From Patescibacteria group bacterium (GTDB lineage Bacteria > Patescibacteriota > Microgenomatia > UBA1400 > JAHJAY01): a stretch of 45,315 nt of DNA. Every line of letters begins with the position of its first letter. Position 1 is the first letter of the stretch. Positions 1 to 10,331 of the stretch are shown in pieces. The notes beneath the pieces were generated by a model. The model searched no databases. It was not told the origin of the DNA and was given only the letters and a program-made list of their open reading frames with translations. The translations under genes and the position numbers were made by a program. Where the stretch lies: the NCBI GenBank assembly GCA_018813815.1, contig JAHJAY010000019.1, positions 1 through 45,315 of the forward strand, given 5' to 3'.

Positions 1-66
1 ACCGCTCGCCACAGCGAGGACAACCGATAGTAATATGAGAAAGGTTACAATCTTTTTTTGAAACAT
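1..66 (-). CDS. 5' end of a secreted or membrane protein (N-terminal signal peptide), runs off the left edge
   Basis: Reverse complement reads AAAGGAGATTGTTTT-ATG then MFQKKIVTFLILLSVVLAVASG: strong SD plus a hydrophobic signal sequence; no stop before the edge. Confidence 0.7.
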   Translation of the reverse strand, partial: MFQKKIVTFLILLSVVLAVASG

Positions 67-177
67 AAAACAATCTCCTTTTTTATCTGATATTACAACC
101 CGAAAGCTACTTTTTAGCAACCATATAACTTACTTAAGCCGCATACTTTAAGCAGTTTTTATAATACTGGCAGTTCA

Positions 178-1536
178 GTGGAAGATAACATTTCTCTATA
201 TTTGGATAATGTTGCCGGCGGCCAAGTTTATATTGATGAATTTTCCATTAGAGAGGTTTTATCAGCCGGTAGCTTAGGTGGTGAACTTATTAGAAGTCCG
301 CGGGCGGATGTGCATACTTATGTTGATCAGCGGCCAGCGGCATATTTTGATCAAGAAGTTGTTGCTGGAGAGCAAAATTATGTGTTTTATAAATATGTTG
401 TTCAGGATAAAAATGACTGGATTCCTAACCATCTGCATAATTTTGGGATGTTTGTTAATGATGGCGATGGTTATTATCAAGCTAATGGCACCAGAAACCG
501 CTGGCTCCAAAATGCTTGGTGGCGTTATCTAGTTGCTCGCTGGGGTTATTCCACCGCCATTCATTCTTGGGAGTTAAATAATGAGGGTCCTCCGGATGAT
601 GGTAGCGGTAGTCATGCCAGAGCGGCGCAGGATTTTAGCAAGTTTATGCATGATTATGACTCTCATCCTCATTTGGCAATGACTTCTTTTTGGTGTTGTT
701 GGCGGCCAACTTTTTGGGGAGATGAGGTTAATTTTCCTGATATTGATTATGCTGATATTCATCAATATATTAATACTGATGATGTTTCTAGTTATGATTT
801 AGCTCAATGGATTTATGATAATGCGGCCGAATATTTTCAATCTCAAGTGGGTAAGCCGATTCAAATTGGTGAAATCGGCATTCAGGGAGCAGAAAGCGAT
901 TGGTTTAATAACCAAACTGATCCGACTTGGTGGCATAATTTGGTGTGGGCCGGAATTAACCACACGGGAGTAAGTTATCCTAATTATTGGTATCCTAATC
1001 ATCTGGATCAAATAAATTATCAGACTGAAATTGGTCGGTTTACCAAGTTTATTAAAGATATTCCTTTAACTTCGGGTTATTATAAATCAGCCGGAGTGCA
1101 AGTTTCTAATTCTAATTTACGCGCTTGGGGGCAAAAAGACACGGTTAACGGCGGTTTGTATTTATGGGTGCAAAATAAGAATAATACTTGGAAAAACCGG
1201 CGAGACGGCGTTAATATTCCGGCCCAATCAGGCACAATAACAGTGGGAGGTTTTCAGTCTGGTAAAAGTTTTCAGGTTGAAGATTGGAATACTTGGACCG
1301 GTACTTATACCACTCAAACTAAGATTGTTGATTCTCAAGGAAATTTAATTTTTAGTATTTTTAACCTTCAAACCGATAAGGCAATTCGGATTTTATCAGC
1401 GGGATCAGTAAATTTACCGGGCGACGTTGATCATGATGGTGATGTGGATAAAGATGATGCGGTAATAGTTTTAAGTAATTATGGTCAGATGAATAGTATA
1501 GACTTTGCCTGGGTGAGAAAAGATTGGGGACAATGA
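178..1536 (+). CDS. GH-A clan (GH5-like) glycoside hydrolase fragment with C-terminal dockerin-like domain; N-terminus appears truncated inside a carbohydrate-binding-like domain
   Basis: ORF; candidate acid/base SWELNNEG and nucleophile QIGEIG motifs; C-term GDVDHDGDVDKDDAVIVLSNYG...IDFAWVRKDW resembles dockerin type I. Starts at GTG within coding-like sequence (...SFYNTGSSVEDNISLYLDNVAGGQVYIDEFSI). Confidence 0.65.
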   Translation: MEDNISLYLDNVAGGQVYIDEFSIREVLSAGSLGGELIRSPRADVHTYVDQRPAAYFDQEVVAGEQNYVFYKYVVQDKNDWIPNHLHNFGMFVNDGDGYYQANGTRNRWLQNAWWRYLVARWGYSTAIHSWELNNEGPPDDGSGSHARAAQDFSKFMHDYDSHPHLAMTSFWCCWRPTFWGDEVNFPDIDYADIHQYINTDDVSSYDLAQWIYDNAAEYFQSQVGKPIQIGEIGIQGAESDWFNNQTDPTWWHNLVWAGINHTGVSYPNYWYPNHLDQINYQTEIGRFTKFIKDIPLTSGYYKSAGVQVSNSNLRAWGQKDTVNGGLYLWVQNKNNTWKNRRDGVNIPAQSGTITVGGFQSGKSFQVEDWNTWTGTYTTQTKIVDSQGNLIFSIFNLQTDKAIRILSAGSVNLPGDVDHDGDVDKDDAVIVLSNYGQMNSIDFAWVRKDWGQ

Positions 1537-3080
1537 TGACAAAGAAAATAATATTAATACTATTAATAATAATTGGATTTTTAACTCTTGGTTTTTCTTT
1601 TGGCAAGAAGTTTTTTTCAAAAGAATCTTTTCAGAATTCTCCGGTTTTAGCTCAATCGAGCACTGATTGGCCGCAGCTTCAGCACGATGCCCAACATTCC
1701 GGTTATGTACCGCAAACCGTTGGGCCGCCGTATACTCAATTATGGCGAGTTAAGCACTTTCCAATATCTACCCGGGTTCAGCCGATTATTGCTGAAAATA
1801 AAATATTTTTACCTTCAAACAACGGTTCTTTTTATGCTCTAAATACTGTTAACGGGCAAATTAGTTGGTCTTATTTAACCGGGGGAGCTTTAGTAAATAC
1901 CGCCGCTTATAATCAGGGTAAGGTTTATTTTGGCTCCACCGATCACTATATTTATGCGCTTAATGCTGTTAATGGTTCTTTAGCCTGGAGATATTTAACC
2001 AGCAGTACGGTTAAAACCGCGCCCGTGGTGGCTGAGGGTAAAGTATTTATTGGTGGATCTGATGGATATTTTTATGCGCTTGAAGAAAATTCAGGCAGTT
2101 TGGTTTGGCGTTATTATGTAGGAATGCCAATTTATGATAGCGCGGCCTATGATAATGGCCGGGTTTATTTTGGCGGAATGGATTCAAAAGCTTATGCGCT
2201 TGAAGCCAGTACCGGTAATTTACTCTGGAGTTTTCAAACTAATGGTCAAGGTTTCCGCGACCGTTGGACTGTAGCCGGGAATGGTAAGGCTTTTTTTACG
2301 CCTATGTTAATTGATTATCATCAAGCCTTGAATAGCGGTACTTATCTTTTTCATGCTGAGAATAATATCTATAATCAGCCGTGGTCGGTTCAAAAACAGG
2401 CAATTGTTGACCACTTGGCAAGCAATCCTTATCAGCAGGCAATGTATGTGCTTAATCAGCAAACCGGCCAGCAGCCTTTTGTGGCTCCGGTTCTTTATGC
2501 TTCAGGCGGAAGTAGTTCACCTCACCCTCAACCGGTATTATTACCAAATGGCAATGTTAATGTGATTTACCGCCGGGGATTTCCTGATGAGCCAGCAGAA
2601 TCAGGAGCAACAACGGTTGATTCACTGTTTGTCGGGGAATTGGACGTAAATTCAGGTGACATTATTCCGATTGATGATTGCCGCACCATTAATAACGGTG
2701 GTAGATCGTGCGGCAGTCCATTCACCAGTGATGAATCTGCTGCTTTAATTAAAAGCGGCCGGATTTTATATGAGGATATTGCCCGTGGCTTGATTGGCTT
2801 AGATACTGCTAATAATTCTTTTTTGCCGCTGATAGCCCTTTTAAGTCCCTGTGTGCCGCCGTTTTTATGTAATAATGACTGCAGTAATATTGCGGTTACT
2901 TTTAATGATTATGTGCCGCCCCCGGTTGGTTGGCGCTTACATGATGAGCCCGGAGAGGTTATTTATCAAGAGGCCAATAGTGACGGCAATGATACTAAAA
3001 GACCGACGCCGCTTGCCGGCAATGTTTTTTACATTTTACATTTAAGCGATTTAGTGGCGGTTCAGGGAGCTTATCAATGA
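1533..3080 (+). CDS. Membrane-anchored PQQ-type beta-propeller repeat protein
   Basis: N-terminal TM (MMTKKIILILLIIIGFLTLGF); repeated blades such as KVYFGSTDHYIYALNAVNGSLAWRYL and KVFIGGSDGYFYALEENSGSLVWRY. ORF track starts at 1524; ATG 1533/1536 is more likely. Confidence 0.8.
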   Translation: MMTKKIILILLIIIGFLTLGFSFGKKFFSKESFQNSPVLAQSSTDWPQLQHDAQHSGYVPQTVGPPYTQLWRVKHFPISTRVQPIIAENKIFLPSNNGSFYALNTVNGQISWSYLTGGALVNTAAYNQGKVYFGSTDHYIYALNAVNGSLAWRYLTSSTVKTAPVVAEGKVFIGGSDGYFYALEENSGSLVWRYYVGMPIYDSAAYDNGRVYFGGMDSKAYALEASTGNLLWSFQTNGQGFRDRWTVAGNGKAFFTPMLIDYHQALNSGTYLFHAENNIYNQPWSVQKQAIVDHLASNPYQQAMYVLNQQTGQQPFVAPVLYASGGSSSPHPQPVLLPNGNVNVIYRRGFPDEPAESGATTVDSLFVGELDVNSGDIIPIDDCRTINNGGRSCGSPFTSDESAALIKSGRILYEDIARGLIGLDTANNSFLPLIALLSPCVPPFLCNNDCSNIAVTFNDYVPPPVGWRLHDEPGEVIYQEANSDGNDTKRPTPLAGNVFYILHLSDLVAVQGAYQ

Positions 3081-4354
3081 AAAAACGATTTTTGAGTCTG
3101 TGTTTAGCAATAATAATCAGTTTATTTTTTACTGTTAGTCCGGCTTGGGCGGTTTTTGAACATTATGTAACCAATCTGCCCCAGCCGGCAGTAATTAATA
3201 GCAGTACGTTTAGCATTCAGCAGGAATTAAACCAGGTTATTCAAGAAATGATTGCCGCTGGCCACATGAAATTAACTACTTATTATATTGGTCTTGGTGG
3301 TGACCCAATGATTTTTTATGCTACCCCAACAGAAACAATTTACACTTTAAGTGCGGCCTATCCTTATGTTGATTCGGCTTTACAACCGGGTTTAAAAGCC
3401 TATATTAAAAACGAACTGACTTTTAACCCGCTCACTAATGGTTATTATGAAAAATGGTGTTGTAAGTTGAGCGATTGGAGTGGGGCAAAACGAGAGTATT
3501 ATCAACCTGATTTAGAAAAAACAATTAATTTTTACCCCGGTATACCGGTAAACCCGGCAGTTATTTATAGTCTTTGGCTTTATGCCTACAATACCAATGA
3601 TTGGTCCTATGTGAGTGGTAATTATAATAGTATTAAGAATATTTATAGCAATATTAGTACGGTTGATAGTTATCCAAAGTTAGCTGGTGTGATTGGTTTT
3701 GCCCGGATTGCTCAACATCAAGGCAATGACAGTGATTTTAACAGTGCTTTAAATAAAGCTGAACAAGGTTTTAACAGCGGTCAGGATTTTAAGCAATTTT
3801 TAACTACAGCGGCAGTTAATTATCCGGATGGGGTTCACGAATATTCAACCCCGATTTTTATGTTTAATCGCAATCCGGTGGCGTTTCATTTTAACCGCGA
3901 TTTGGGTGGATTTCTTCATGACTATTCTTTGTCTCAGGCGCTTGAATATGCCAACCAGATTTTAAAAGATGTTCCTTTGGCTTGGTTAACTGGTGCTGGT
4001 TTAACCCATGGTGAGAATGCTTATACTGCTCCGGAAATTCCCTGGACATTTTTTATGATCAGAGCCTCTATTGCCAGGGATTCGGTTGAACAGCTTAAAA
4101 AATATTTAGACCGGCCTGATAGGCAAGGAGATTTGTTTTATATTCAAAAACTAGTAGCCACCATTGAAGCCGAACCAGGCCAAACTTATTCACCAGGTGA
4201 TGTTAATCACAGCGGGGCGGTTGACGCGCAGGATATTTTATCGATTTTGCATAATTTTGGCCAAAGTTTTGCTGCTGGTTACTATGATTCTGAAGGGGAG
4301 TTTGACAATCAGATAAATGGTTTAGATTTTGCCTGGGTGTTTAAAGAGTGGTAA
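3077..4354 (+). CDS. Secreted protein with C-terminal dockerin-like domain
   Basis: Signal peptide MKKRFLSLCLAIIISLFFTVSPAWA; C-term SPGDVNHSGAVDAQDILSILHNFG...NQINGLDFAWVFKEW. Confidence 0.75.
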   Translation: MKKRFLSLCLAIIISLFFTVSPAWAVFEHYVTNLPQPAVINSSTFSIQQELNQVIQEMIAAGHMKLTTYYIGLGGDPMIFYATPTETIYTLSAAYPYVDSALQPGLKAYIKNELTFNPLTNGYYEKWCCKLSDWSGAKREYYQPDLEKTINFYPGIPVNPAVIYSLWLYAYNTNDWSYVSGNYNSIKNIYSNISTVDSYPKLAGVIGFARIAQHQGNDSDFNSALNKAEQGFNSGQDFKQFLTTAAVNYPDGVHEYSTPIFMFNRNPVAFHFNRDLGGFLHDYSLSQALEYANQILKDVPLAWLTGAGLTHGENAYTAPEIPWTFFMIRASIARDSVEQLKKYLDRPDRQGDLFYIQKLVATIEAEPGQTYSPGDVNHSGAVDAQDILSILHNFGQSFAAGYYDSEGEFDNQINGLDFAWVFKEW

Positions 4355-4387
4355 AAATTTCCTATAGCTGTTAAGCTTTTAAAATAT

Positions 4388-4393
4388 TAAAAT
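4388..4393 (+). promoter_or_regulatory. Putative -10 box (TAAAAT) for the glycan operon, 6 nt before ATG 4400
   Basis: TATTAAAATGTAATTATG; the predicted TSS coincides with the start codon. Confidence 0.4.
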
Positions 4394-4399
4394 GTAATT

Positions 4400-5725
4400 A
4401 TGTCATCAGCCAGATTTTTCATTAAGCAACCTAAAAAAGCCGATACTTTGGCAGAAAAGACTGAAAAGAGGACCAAAAAACTTCTTGGTCAACGGTTGAC
4501 TCATGTTTCTCCCCATTGGTTGGTTAGTACGGGTGAGATTTTGGGTTTATTAATTATTTTAGCGATTAACTTTTTTTTGTTATTGCCTTTTTTCGGTCAA
4601 GAACATCAGGCCAATGGTTTTTCTGCCCCCTTTATTCCGTTGTTAGCTAAGTTAACCAGTTTTGTAATGCCTTATGCCCATGGTGTTCGTTTTTGGCTGT
4701 TAATTTGTTTAATGTTTTTACCGATTTCGCTTTATTTTTTCATCCGGGAGATTTCTCGCCGGCGGCTGGCAGCCTTTGCCGCAACTTTAATCATTAGTTT
4801 GCCGGTTGGAGTTTTTTTGCCCTTGCGGACCAGGCTTGGTTTATTTATGGATGATGGCGGTCAAGCAGCCTCATTAACGATTATTCTTTTTTCCTGTTTA
4901 TTTTTGCTCCGTTTTTTAAAAGGGGGAAATTTTAAAATGGCGGCCGCTACCAGTCTAACTATGAGTTTGGTCGCTTTAACTTCACCCCTAGGATCGTTTA
5001 TTCTGGTTTGTTGCGCTTTAGCCATAACTTTTTCCGAAATGCTTTTAAACCAAGGACGTCTTAAGCTATTGCGACTTTTAACTGTTTTGGTTTTTACTGC
5101 CGGCTTGTCAACTTTCTGGTATCACCCCAGTTTTGTTTTGGCGATTATCAATTCTGAACAAGGCCGGTTATTGATAAAAGCTTTTGCTAACTTATTACCA
5201 ATATCGTTTTTTCTGGTGCCATTATTGGGCGCTTTGGGTTTTTTATTGTTTGAAAACAAACCTCAGCTTCAACCGCTGTTTTTAGCCCTTCTTTTAAGTA
5301 CTGGTTTTGGTTTATTGGCTTTGGGTACTGGGGTACAGCTATCTTCGGCCTCGCGTTTTTTGATAATCTTTAGTGTTTCTTTGTCTTTTTTAAGCGGGAT
5401 AATTTTGACCTATGTTTTTGATTTTTTTAAAACCTCAACCCAATTTAAAAAGATTAAGTTGTTAAATCGTTTTCAACAGCAATTGTCTTATATATCTTTA
5501 GGGCTGTTTTTAGGTTTAATTATATTAATAATTACGGGTTCAGGCAGGAGTTTCCGCGCTTCAGGTGATATGCGGGTTTTGGGCTTAGAAACAATTAAGC
5601 GTACCGGTGTTTGGGAAATGCGGGCTAAAAGCGGTCGAACAGTTAGTTTGGTTGGCAGTGCTATTAGTTTATTTACAGCAGGTTTGATTGTTTATCTAGG
5701 GAAAAAAGTAAATAAAAAAACATGA
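4400..5725 (+). CDS. Multi-pass membrane protein of unknown function, first gene of the glycan operon
   Basis: ORF with many hydrophobic segments; stop overlaps the next ATG. Confidence 0.7.
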   Translation: MSSARFFIKQPKKADTLAEKTEKRTKKLLGQRLTHVSPHWLVSTGEILGLLIILAINFFLLLPFFGQEHQANGFSAPFIPLLAKLTSFVMPYAHGVRFWLLICLMFLPISLYFFIREISRRRLAAFAATLIISLPVGVFLPLRTRLGLFMDDGGQAASLTIILFSCLFLLRFLKGGNFKMAAATSLTMSLVALTSPLGSFILVCCALAITFSEMLLNQGRLKLLRLLTVLVFTAGLSTFWYHPSFVLAIINSEQGRLLIKAFANLLPISFFLVPLLGALGFLLFENKPQLQPLFLALLLSTGFGLLALGTGVQLSSASRFLIIFSVSLSFLSGIILTYVFDFFKTSTQFKKIKLLNRFQQQLSYISLGLFLGLIILIITGSGRSFRASGDMRVLGLETIKRTGVWEMRAKSGRTVSLVGSAISLFTAGLIVYLGKKVNKKT

Positions 5726-6696
5726 GAAAAATTTTAATTACCGGCGGCGCTGGCTTTATCGGCTCTAATTTAGCCGCTTATTGGTTAAAACAAGGACGCT
5801 TGCTCAGGCTTTATGATAATCTTTCTCGCTTAGGCTCAGAGAAAAATTTGGCCTGGTTGAAAAAACAAGGCAATTTTGAATTAGTTAGGGGTGGGGTTGA
5901 AGATTGGCCGCAGCTAAAAAAAGCTTTCAAGGGGATTGATGCAGTGGTCCATTTAGCTGGCCAGGTAGCAGTAACCACTTCTTTAAAATATCCCCGCCAA
6001 GATTTTGAAGCTAACGCCCTGGGTAGTTTTAATGTTTTGGAAGCGGCCCGAGAGCAAAAAAATCCGCCCCTGGTTGTCTATGCTTCAACTAATAAAGTAT
6101 ATGGTGATTTACAAGGAACCAAGTTAACCAACGGCGTTAACGAAGATTTTAAAGTTGATCTTTATTCACCCTATGGTTGTTCAAAAGGCCTAGGCGATTT
6201 GTATACTCTTGATTATGCTCGCTGCTTTAAGTTAAGAACTGTGGTTCTTCGCCAATCCTGCATTTATGGACCACGGCAGTTCGGCAATGAAGATCAGGGG
6301 TGGGTGGCTCATTTTGCTTGGTCAATTATTCGGGGGGAGCCGATTACTATTTATGGTGACGGTCAACAAACGCGCGACCTGTTGTATATTGATGATTTAA
6401 TTAAGCTTTATGACCAGATTGTTAGTCAACCTGGTTTAGCGATAGGCCAGGTGTTTAATGTGGGCGGCGGTAAATCAAATAAGTTTTCTTTATTACAAAT
6501 GATTGATTTGTTAGTTAAATTAATTGGTCAACCAGCCTCTTTAAAGTTTAAAGAGGCCCGAACCGGCGATCAGCCGGTTTATTGTAGTAATTTAACCAAA
6601 GTTATCAGTCGACTCGGCTGGCAACCGACGACCAGTTGCCAAGCCGGAACCAAACAGCTGGTTAATTGGATACAAAATGAGCGCAAAAAATCCTAA
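5722..6696 (+). CDS. NAD-dependent sugar epimerase/dehydratase (SDR family, GalE-like)
   Basis: MRKILITGGAGFIGSNLAAYWL Rossmann motif; YSPYGCSKG (YxxxK). Confidence 0.9.
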   Translation: MRKILITGGAGFIGSNLAAYWLKQGRLLRLYDNLSRLGSEKNLAWLKKQGNFELVRGGVEDWPQLKKAFKGIDAVVHLAGQVAVTTSLKYPRQDFEANALGSFNVLEAAREQKNPPLVVYASTNKVYGDLQGTKLTNGVNEDFKVDLYSPYGCSKGLGDLYTLDYARCFKLRTVVLRQSCIYGPRQFGNEDQGWVAHFAWSIIRGEPITIYGDGQQTRDLLYIDDLIKLYDQIVSQPGLAIGQVFNVGGGKSNKFSLLQMIDLLVKLIGQPASLKFKEARTGDQPVYCSNLTKVISRLGWQPTTSCQAGTKQLVNWIQNERKKS

Positions 6697-7930
6697 ACCG
6701 AAAATTGCCATTTTTCATTGTGGTTTTGTTTATTCCGGTGGCGGTGAGCGGATTGTTTTAGAAGAAGCGCTGGGTTTAAAAAAACGCGGCTATCAAGTTA
6801 AAGTTTATGCACCCACGATCGATGTTAAGTTATGCTATCCTCAACTGCTGAAAAAGCTGAATGTCAAGATGTTTTTACCCAGCTTTATTGAATGGTTGCC
6901 TTTTCGAGATGCCTTACGTATGGCGGCAACCAGCTTATTAGCCCCGTTTTTAGCGATAAATTTTCGAGACAGCGATATATTTCTGGGGGCGAATCAACCT
7001 GGTGCCTGGATTGCTTTTTGTATGGCGAAGGTTTTGAAAAAGCCTTATTTGGTTTACCTTAATCAGCCAAACCGTTTGATTTATCCTAGAAAAATTGACA
7101 AGCAAACCGGCTGGCAAAATCGCAAAGATTATTATCTTTTAGCTAAAGTAATTAAGTTGATTCATTCATTTATTCGTTGGGCGGATCGGGTTTCGATTAA
7201 TTCCTGCCAGAGTTTATTAGTTAATGGTGATTACATTGGCCAGATTATTACTCAGATTTATGGTCAGGATGTTGTGGTTTGTCCTGGCGGAGTTTATCCT
7301 CAGAAGAGGTTAATCAAACAAAATGTTTTTAAGGGCCAATTTAAAATTAAAAATCACTTGATCGTTAAACCCTATATTTTAATTACTAACCGCCACGAAC
7401 CCCAAAAGCGGTTTGATTATGTACTTAAGGCCCTGAAAAAGGTTTTAAATAAATTTCCTCAGGTTGAGCTGGTTATTCCCGGGCCATTTACTCTTTATAC
7501 TTTGGATTTAATTGCTTTAGCCAGAAAACTTAAAATTAACCATAAGGTGAAATTTATTGGTCAGATAACTGAGGTTGATTTGCAAAAATTATATTCTCAA
7601 GCAGTAGTTTATTGTTATCCTTCGCCTGAAGAAGACTTTGGCCTCGGGCCATTAGAAGCCGGCGCTTGGGGAGTGCCAACTGTAGCTTGGAATCATGCCG
7701 GCCCCGGCGTTACCGTTAAATCAAATCAGACCGGCTATTTGGCCAAACCCTATGAGATTAACGATTATGCTGATAAGATTCTTAAATTAATTGATTATCC
7801 CCAGCAGCGGGCGAAAATGGGTTTGGCTGCTTGGAATTGGACAAAAAACCAATTTTCTTGGCAGCGCCACATTAACATTTTGGAAAGGGAAATAAAGCAG
7901 ACAATTGTTAGTTATTTGAGAAGGCGGTAA
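6677..7930 (+). CDS. Glycosyltransferase family 4 (ALG2-like)
   Basis: CGFVYSGGGERIVLEEALGL N-term; ITNRHEPQKRFDYVLKAL; PSPEEDFGLGPLEAGAWGVPTVAWNHAGP GT4 signature. Confidence 0.85.
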   Translation: MSAKNPKPKIAIFHCGFVYSGGGERIVLEEALGLKKRGYQVKVYAPTIDVKLCYPQLLKKLNVKMFLPSFIEWLPFRDALRMAATSLLAPFLAINFRDSDIFLGANQPGAWIAFCMAKVLKKPYLVYLNQPNRLIYPRKIDKQTGWQNRKDYYLLAKVIKLIHSFIRWADRVSINSCQSLLVNGDYIGQIITQIYGQDVVVCPGGVYPQKRLIKQNVFKGQFKIKNHLIVKPYILITNRHEPQKRFDYVLKALKKVLNKFPQVELVIPGPFTLYTLDLIALARKLKINHKVKFIGQITEVDLQKLYSQAVVYCYPSPEEDFGLGPLEAGAWGVPTVAWNHAGPGVTVKSNQTGYLAKPYEINDYADKILKLIDYPQQRAKMGLAAWNWTKNQFSWQRHINILEREIKQTIVSYLRRR

Positions 7931-7939
7931 AATGAATCT

Positions 7940-9541
7940 ATGTTAGAGAATTTTTTGGATAAAATTTTATCAGAAGATGATAAAGTAATTGCTAAACTTA
8001 AAAAGCAACACCAGAAAAAGCAGAAAAAATCAATCAACTGGCGTACAATTGCTATAGCGGTATTGCTTTTTAGTCTAGCGAGTGCGATCAGGTTATACTT
8101 GCTGTTTAAAATTGAGGATCCTCAAAATGCCCATCCGGGTTGGTATGAAGATACTTATCATCATTGGCAGATTGCCTATTTATCCTTGACAACTGGTTTT
8201 AAACAAAGCTTTTTACGTCTTTGGGATCTTAAAGGAATGGAATATTTTTGGGGGGTATGGCATCCGTTGATTTTGGCCGGCCTAATGAAATTAACCGGTT
8301 CAAGTAGTATTGTAATTGCTCGTTTATTAAGTCTATTTTGCGGCAGTTTTAATATTGTCCTGATTTATATTTTAACTAAACGTTATTTTGGTAAACATGC
8401 TGGTCTGGCCGCTGCCCTGATTGCCGCTCTAAATCCGGTGGCAATTTATTCCGATATTTCCGGTATGCAGGAGCCGTTGGGGATAAGTATGTTTTTAATC
8501 GGTAGTTATTTTTGGCCAAATAAAGCCGTTTGGGCCGGAATTTTTTGGATGATTGCCGGTATGACTAGAGCTGAATATTGGTTAATCGGTCTGGTTGTAA
8601 TGGCTGTTGCCTTACTTAGTCAAGAGAAGCTAGAGAGAAAAATTTTAGCGGCAATTAGCTATAGCGGCTTAATGTTGGTTTATATGAAGTATCTTTTAGA
8701 CAAAACCGGCAATGCGATTTATCCGATGTATTGGAATTTTATGGGCAATATGAAAGGGGAATGGCAAGCTGATATCCTGCCAACAGTTGAACAACAACTA
8801 ATTCAAAAGATTTATGTGATTGTTTTAATCGTTGCAGTTTTATTTATGTTGGTTTTATTGAAAAAAAGACCTAAATTTTCTCCCTTTTTTTCTATTGGAA
8901 TTGTTAACTGGGTAATTTTAGGTGTTGCTGTTGGTTTATCTAAATATCTTTTGAGCTATTTGTCCCGTTTTTGGGTTGATCGGGTAATGGTTTTGCCATA
9001 TATGTTTTTGGCTGTTTGGTTAGCCAGCTTGATTTTTAAAGTTTTTGGTCGGCGTCTGCTAAGCATTGTTGGTTGGCTGGTTGTCGGGGTAATAATTTTA
9101 ACTTCTCAGCTTACTTGGCAGCCAATTTGGCATTGGCGTGGAATTACTCATGGTCAATGGGAGAGCAAACAGTCCTTGGCTGAGGCAGTTGCTGGTTATT
9201 ACCAGGGTGGCAAAATTTTATGGCTCGAGAACCATCCGGCGGCAACTTACTGGTTAGTTTATGATCAAGGAATAGCAGGAGAGAACATTATTGGCCAAAT
9301 GTTTGATCCTTATTTTTATATGGAAGGGGAGTCTTATGATAATTGGGGCGAAAATCGGGAGATTGTTCTTGATTGGTTAATCGCCGAAGATATTCGTCTT
9401 ATGGCTTTTTTTGGCGACCGCGAACGCTATGTTACCCTGGTTGAACGTGAGGCAGAATATTTTGATCAACTAACTTTTGATCCGCGCTGGAATCTTTACA
9501 TTTATCAAGTTAAACCTGAGTTGATTAATGAAACAATCTAG
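7940..9541 (+). CDS. Membrane glycosyltransferase, GT39/PMT-like (GT-C fold)
   Basis: Multi-TM; acidic ...GWYEDTYHHWQ in the first loop, then SSIVIARLLSLFCGSFNIVLIYILTKRYFG typical of GT-C proteins. Confidence 0.65.
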   Translation: MLENFLDKILSEDDKVIAKLKKQHQKKQKKSINWRTIAIAVLLFSLASAIRLYLLFKIEDPQNAHPGWYEDTYHHWQIAYLSLTTGFKQSFLRLWDLKGMEYFWGVWHPLILAGLMKLTGSSSIVIARLLSLFCGSFNIVLIYILTKRYFGKHAGLAAALIAALNPVAIYSDISGMQEPLGISMFLIGSYFWPNKAVWAGIFWMIAGMTRAEYWLIGLVVMAVALLSQEKLERKILAAISYSGLMLVYMKYLLDKTGNAIYPMYWNFMGNMKGEWQADILPTVEQQLIQKIYVIVLIVAVLFMLVLLKKRPKFSPFFSIGIVNWVILGVAVGLSKYLLSYLSRFWVDRVMVLPYMFLAVWLASLIFKVFGRRLLSIVGWLVVGVIILTSQLTWQPIWHWRGITHGQWESKQSLAEAVAGYYQGGKILWLENHPAATYWLVYDQGIAGENIIGQMFDPYFYMEGESYDNWGENREIVLDWLIAEDIRLMAFFGDRERYVTLVEREAEYFDQLTFDPRWNLYIYQVKPELINETI

Positions 9542-10331
9542 CCGCTCAATCAAAATTTGGGGAGCGAATACAGTTCGGGTGACACCGAGGCATTTCGGCG
9601 CTTTGAGACTCAAGTATGCGCTTGAGGCCTTAGTTAATATTCAGGGCAGGGTTTTGGAAATTGGTTGTGGGGCCGGCGCTTTTACCCGGGCAATCAAACA
9701 TTATCGACCGGATTTGGAAATTCTCGGTACGGATATTAATCCTGATGTAATTAAATTAGCCCAGAAAAAAGACCGGAAAAATGTTTATCAAAAAGCCGAT
9801 GTTGAGCAATTAAGTTTTAAAGCCAACTCTTTTGATGCGGTTTTGGCTTTTGATGTAATTGAACATTTAAAAAATCCTCAACTGGCTTTTTCAGAGATTT
9901 TTCGAGTTTTAAAACCCGGGGGCCGGCTCCATGTTTCAATTCCTTTAGAGGCTAATTTTTTGACTTTACATGGTTTAGGTTTACGCTTGGGTTTTAAACC
10001 TAAGCAGGTTTATGCTGATCATTGCCAACAGTTTTGTTTAAACGACATTGTCGGCTTGCTTAAAAAAGCTGGTTTTAACTCAATTACTTGGTGTTATAGC
10101 GGTTATTTTTTCTTTCAACTAATGGATTTTATTTACTTTAGCTGGTTAAGTTTAATAAAAAAATCCACCCATCATACGGTTGAAGGTTATGTTGCAACCG
10201 CTTCACCGGGGTTGCTGAAAAGCCTTCTGAGTGGTTTAGCGGCGGTTTTAGCTCTGATTTCCTATTTTGAATCATACTTATTAAAAAAGTTACCCGGGCA
10301 AATCGGCCATTTTTCCGCTGAGAAAAAATGA
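9528..10331 (+). CDS. Class I SAM-dependent methyltransferase
   Basis: VLEIGCGAGAFTRAI; DAVLAFDVIEHLKNP; FRVLKPGGRLHVSIP. Confidence 0.85.
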   Translation: MKQSSRSIKIWGANTVRVTPRHFGALRLKYALEALVNIQGRVLEIGCGAGAFTRAIKHYRPDLEILGTDINPDVIKLAQKKDRKNVYQKADVEQLSFKANSFDAVLAFDVIEHLKNPQLAFSEIFRVLKPGGRLHVSIPLEANFLTLHGLGLRLGFKPKQVYADHCQQFCLNDIVGLLKKAGFNSITWCYSGYFFFQLMDFIYFSWLSLIKKSTHHTVEGYVATASPGLLKSLLSGLAAVLALISYFESYLLKKLPGQIGHFSAEKK

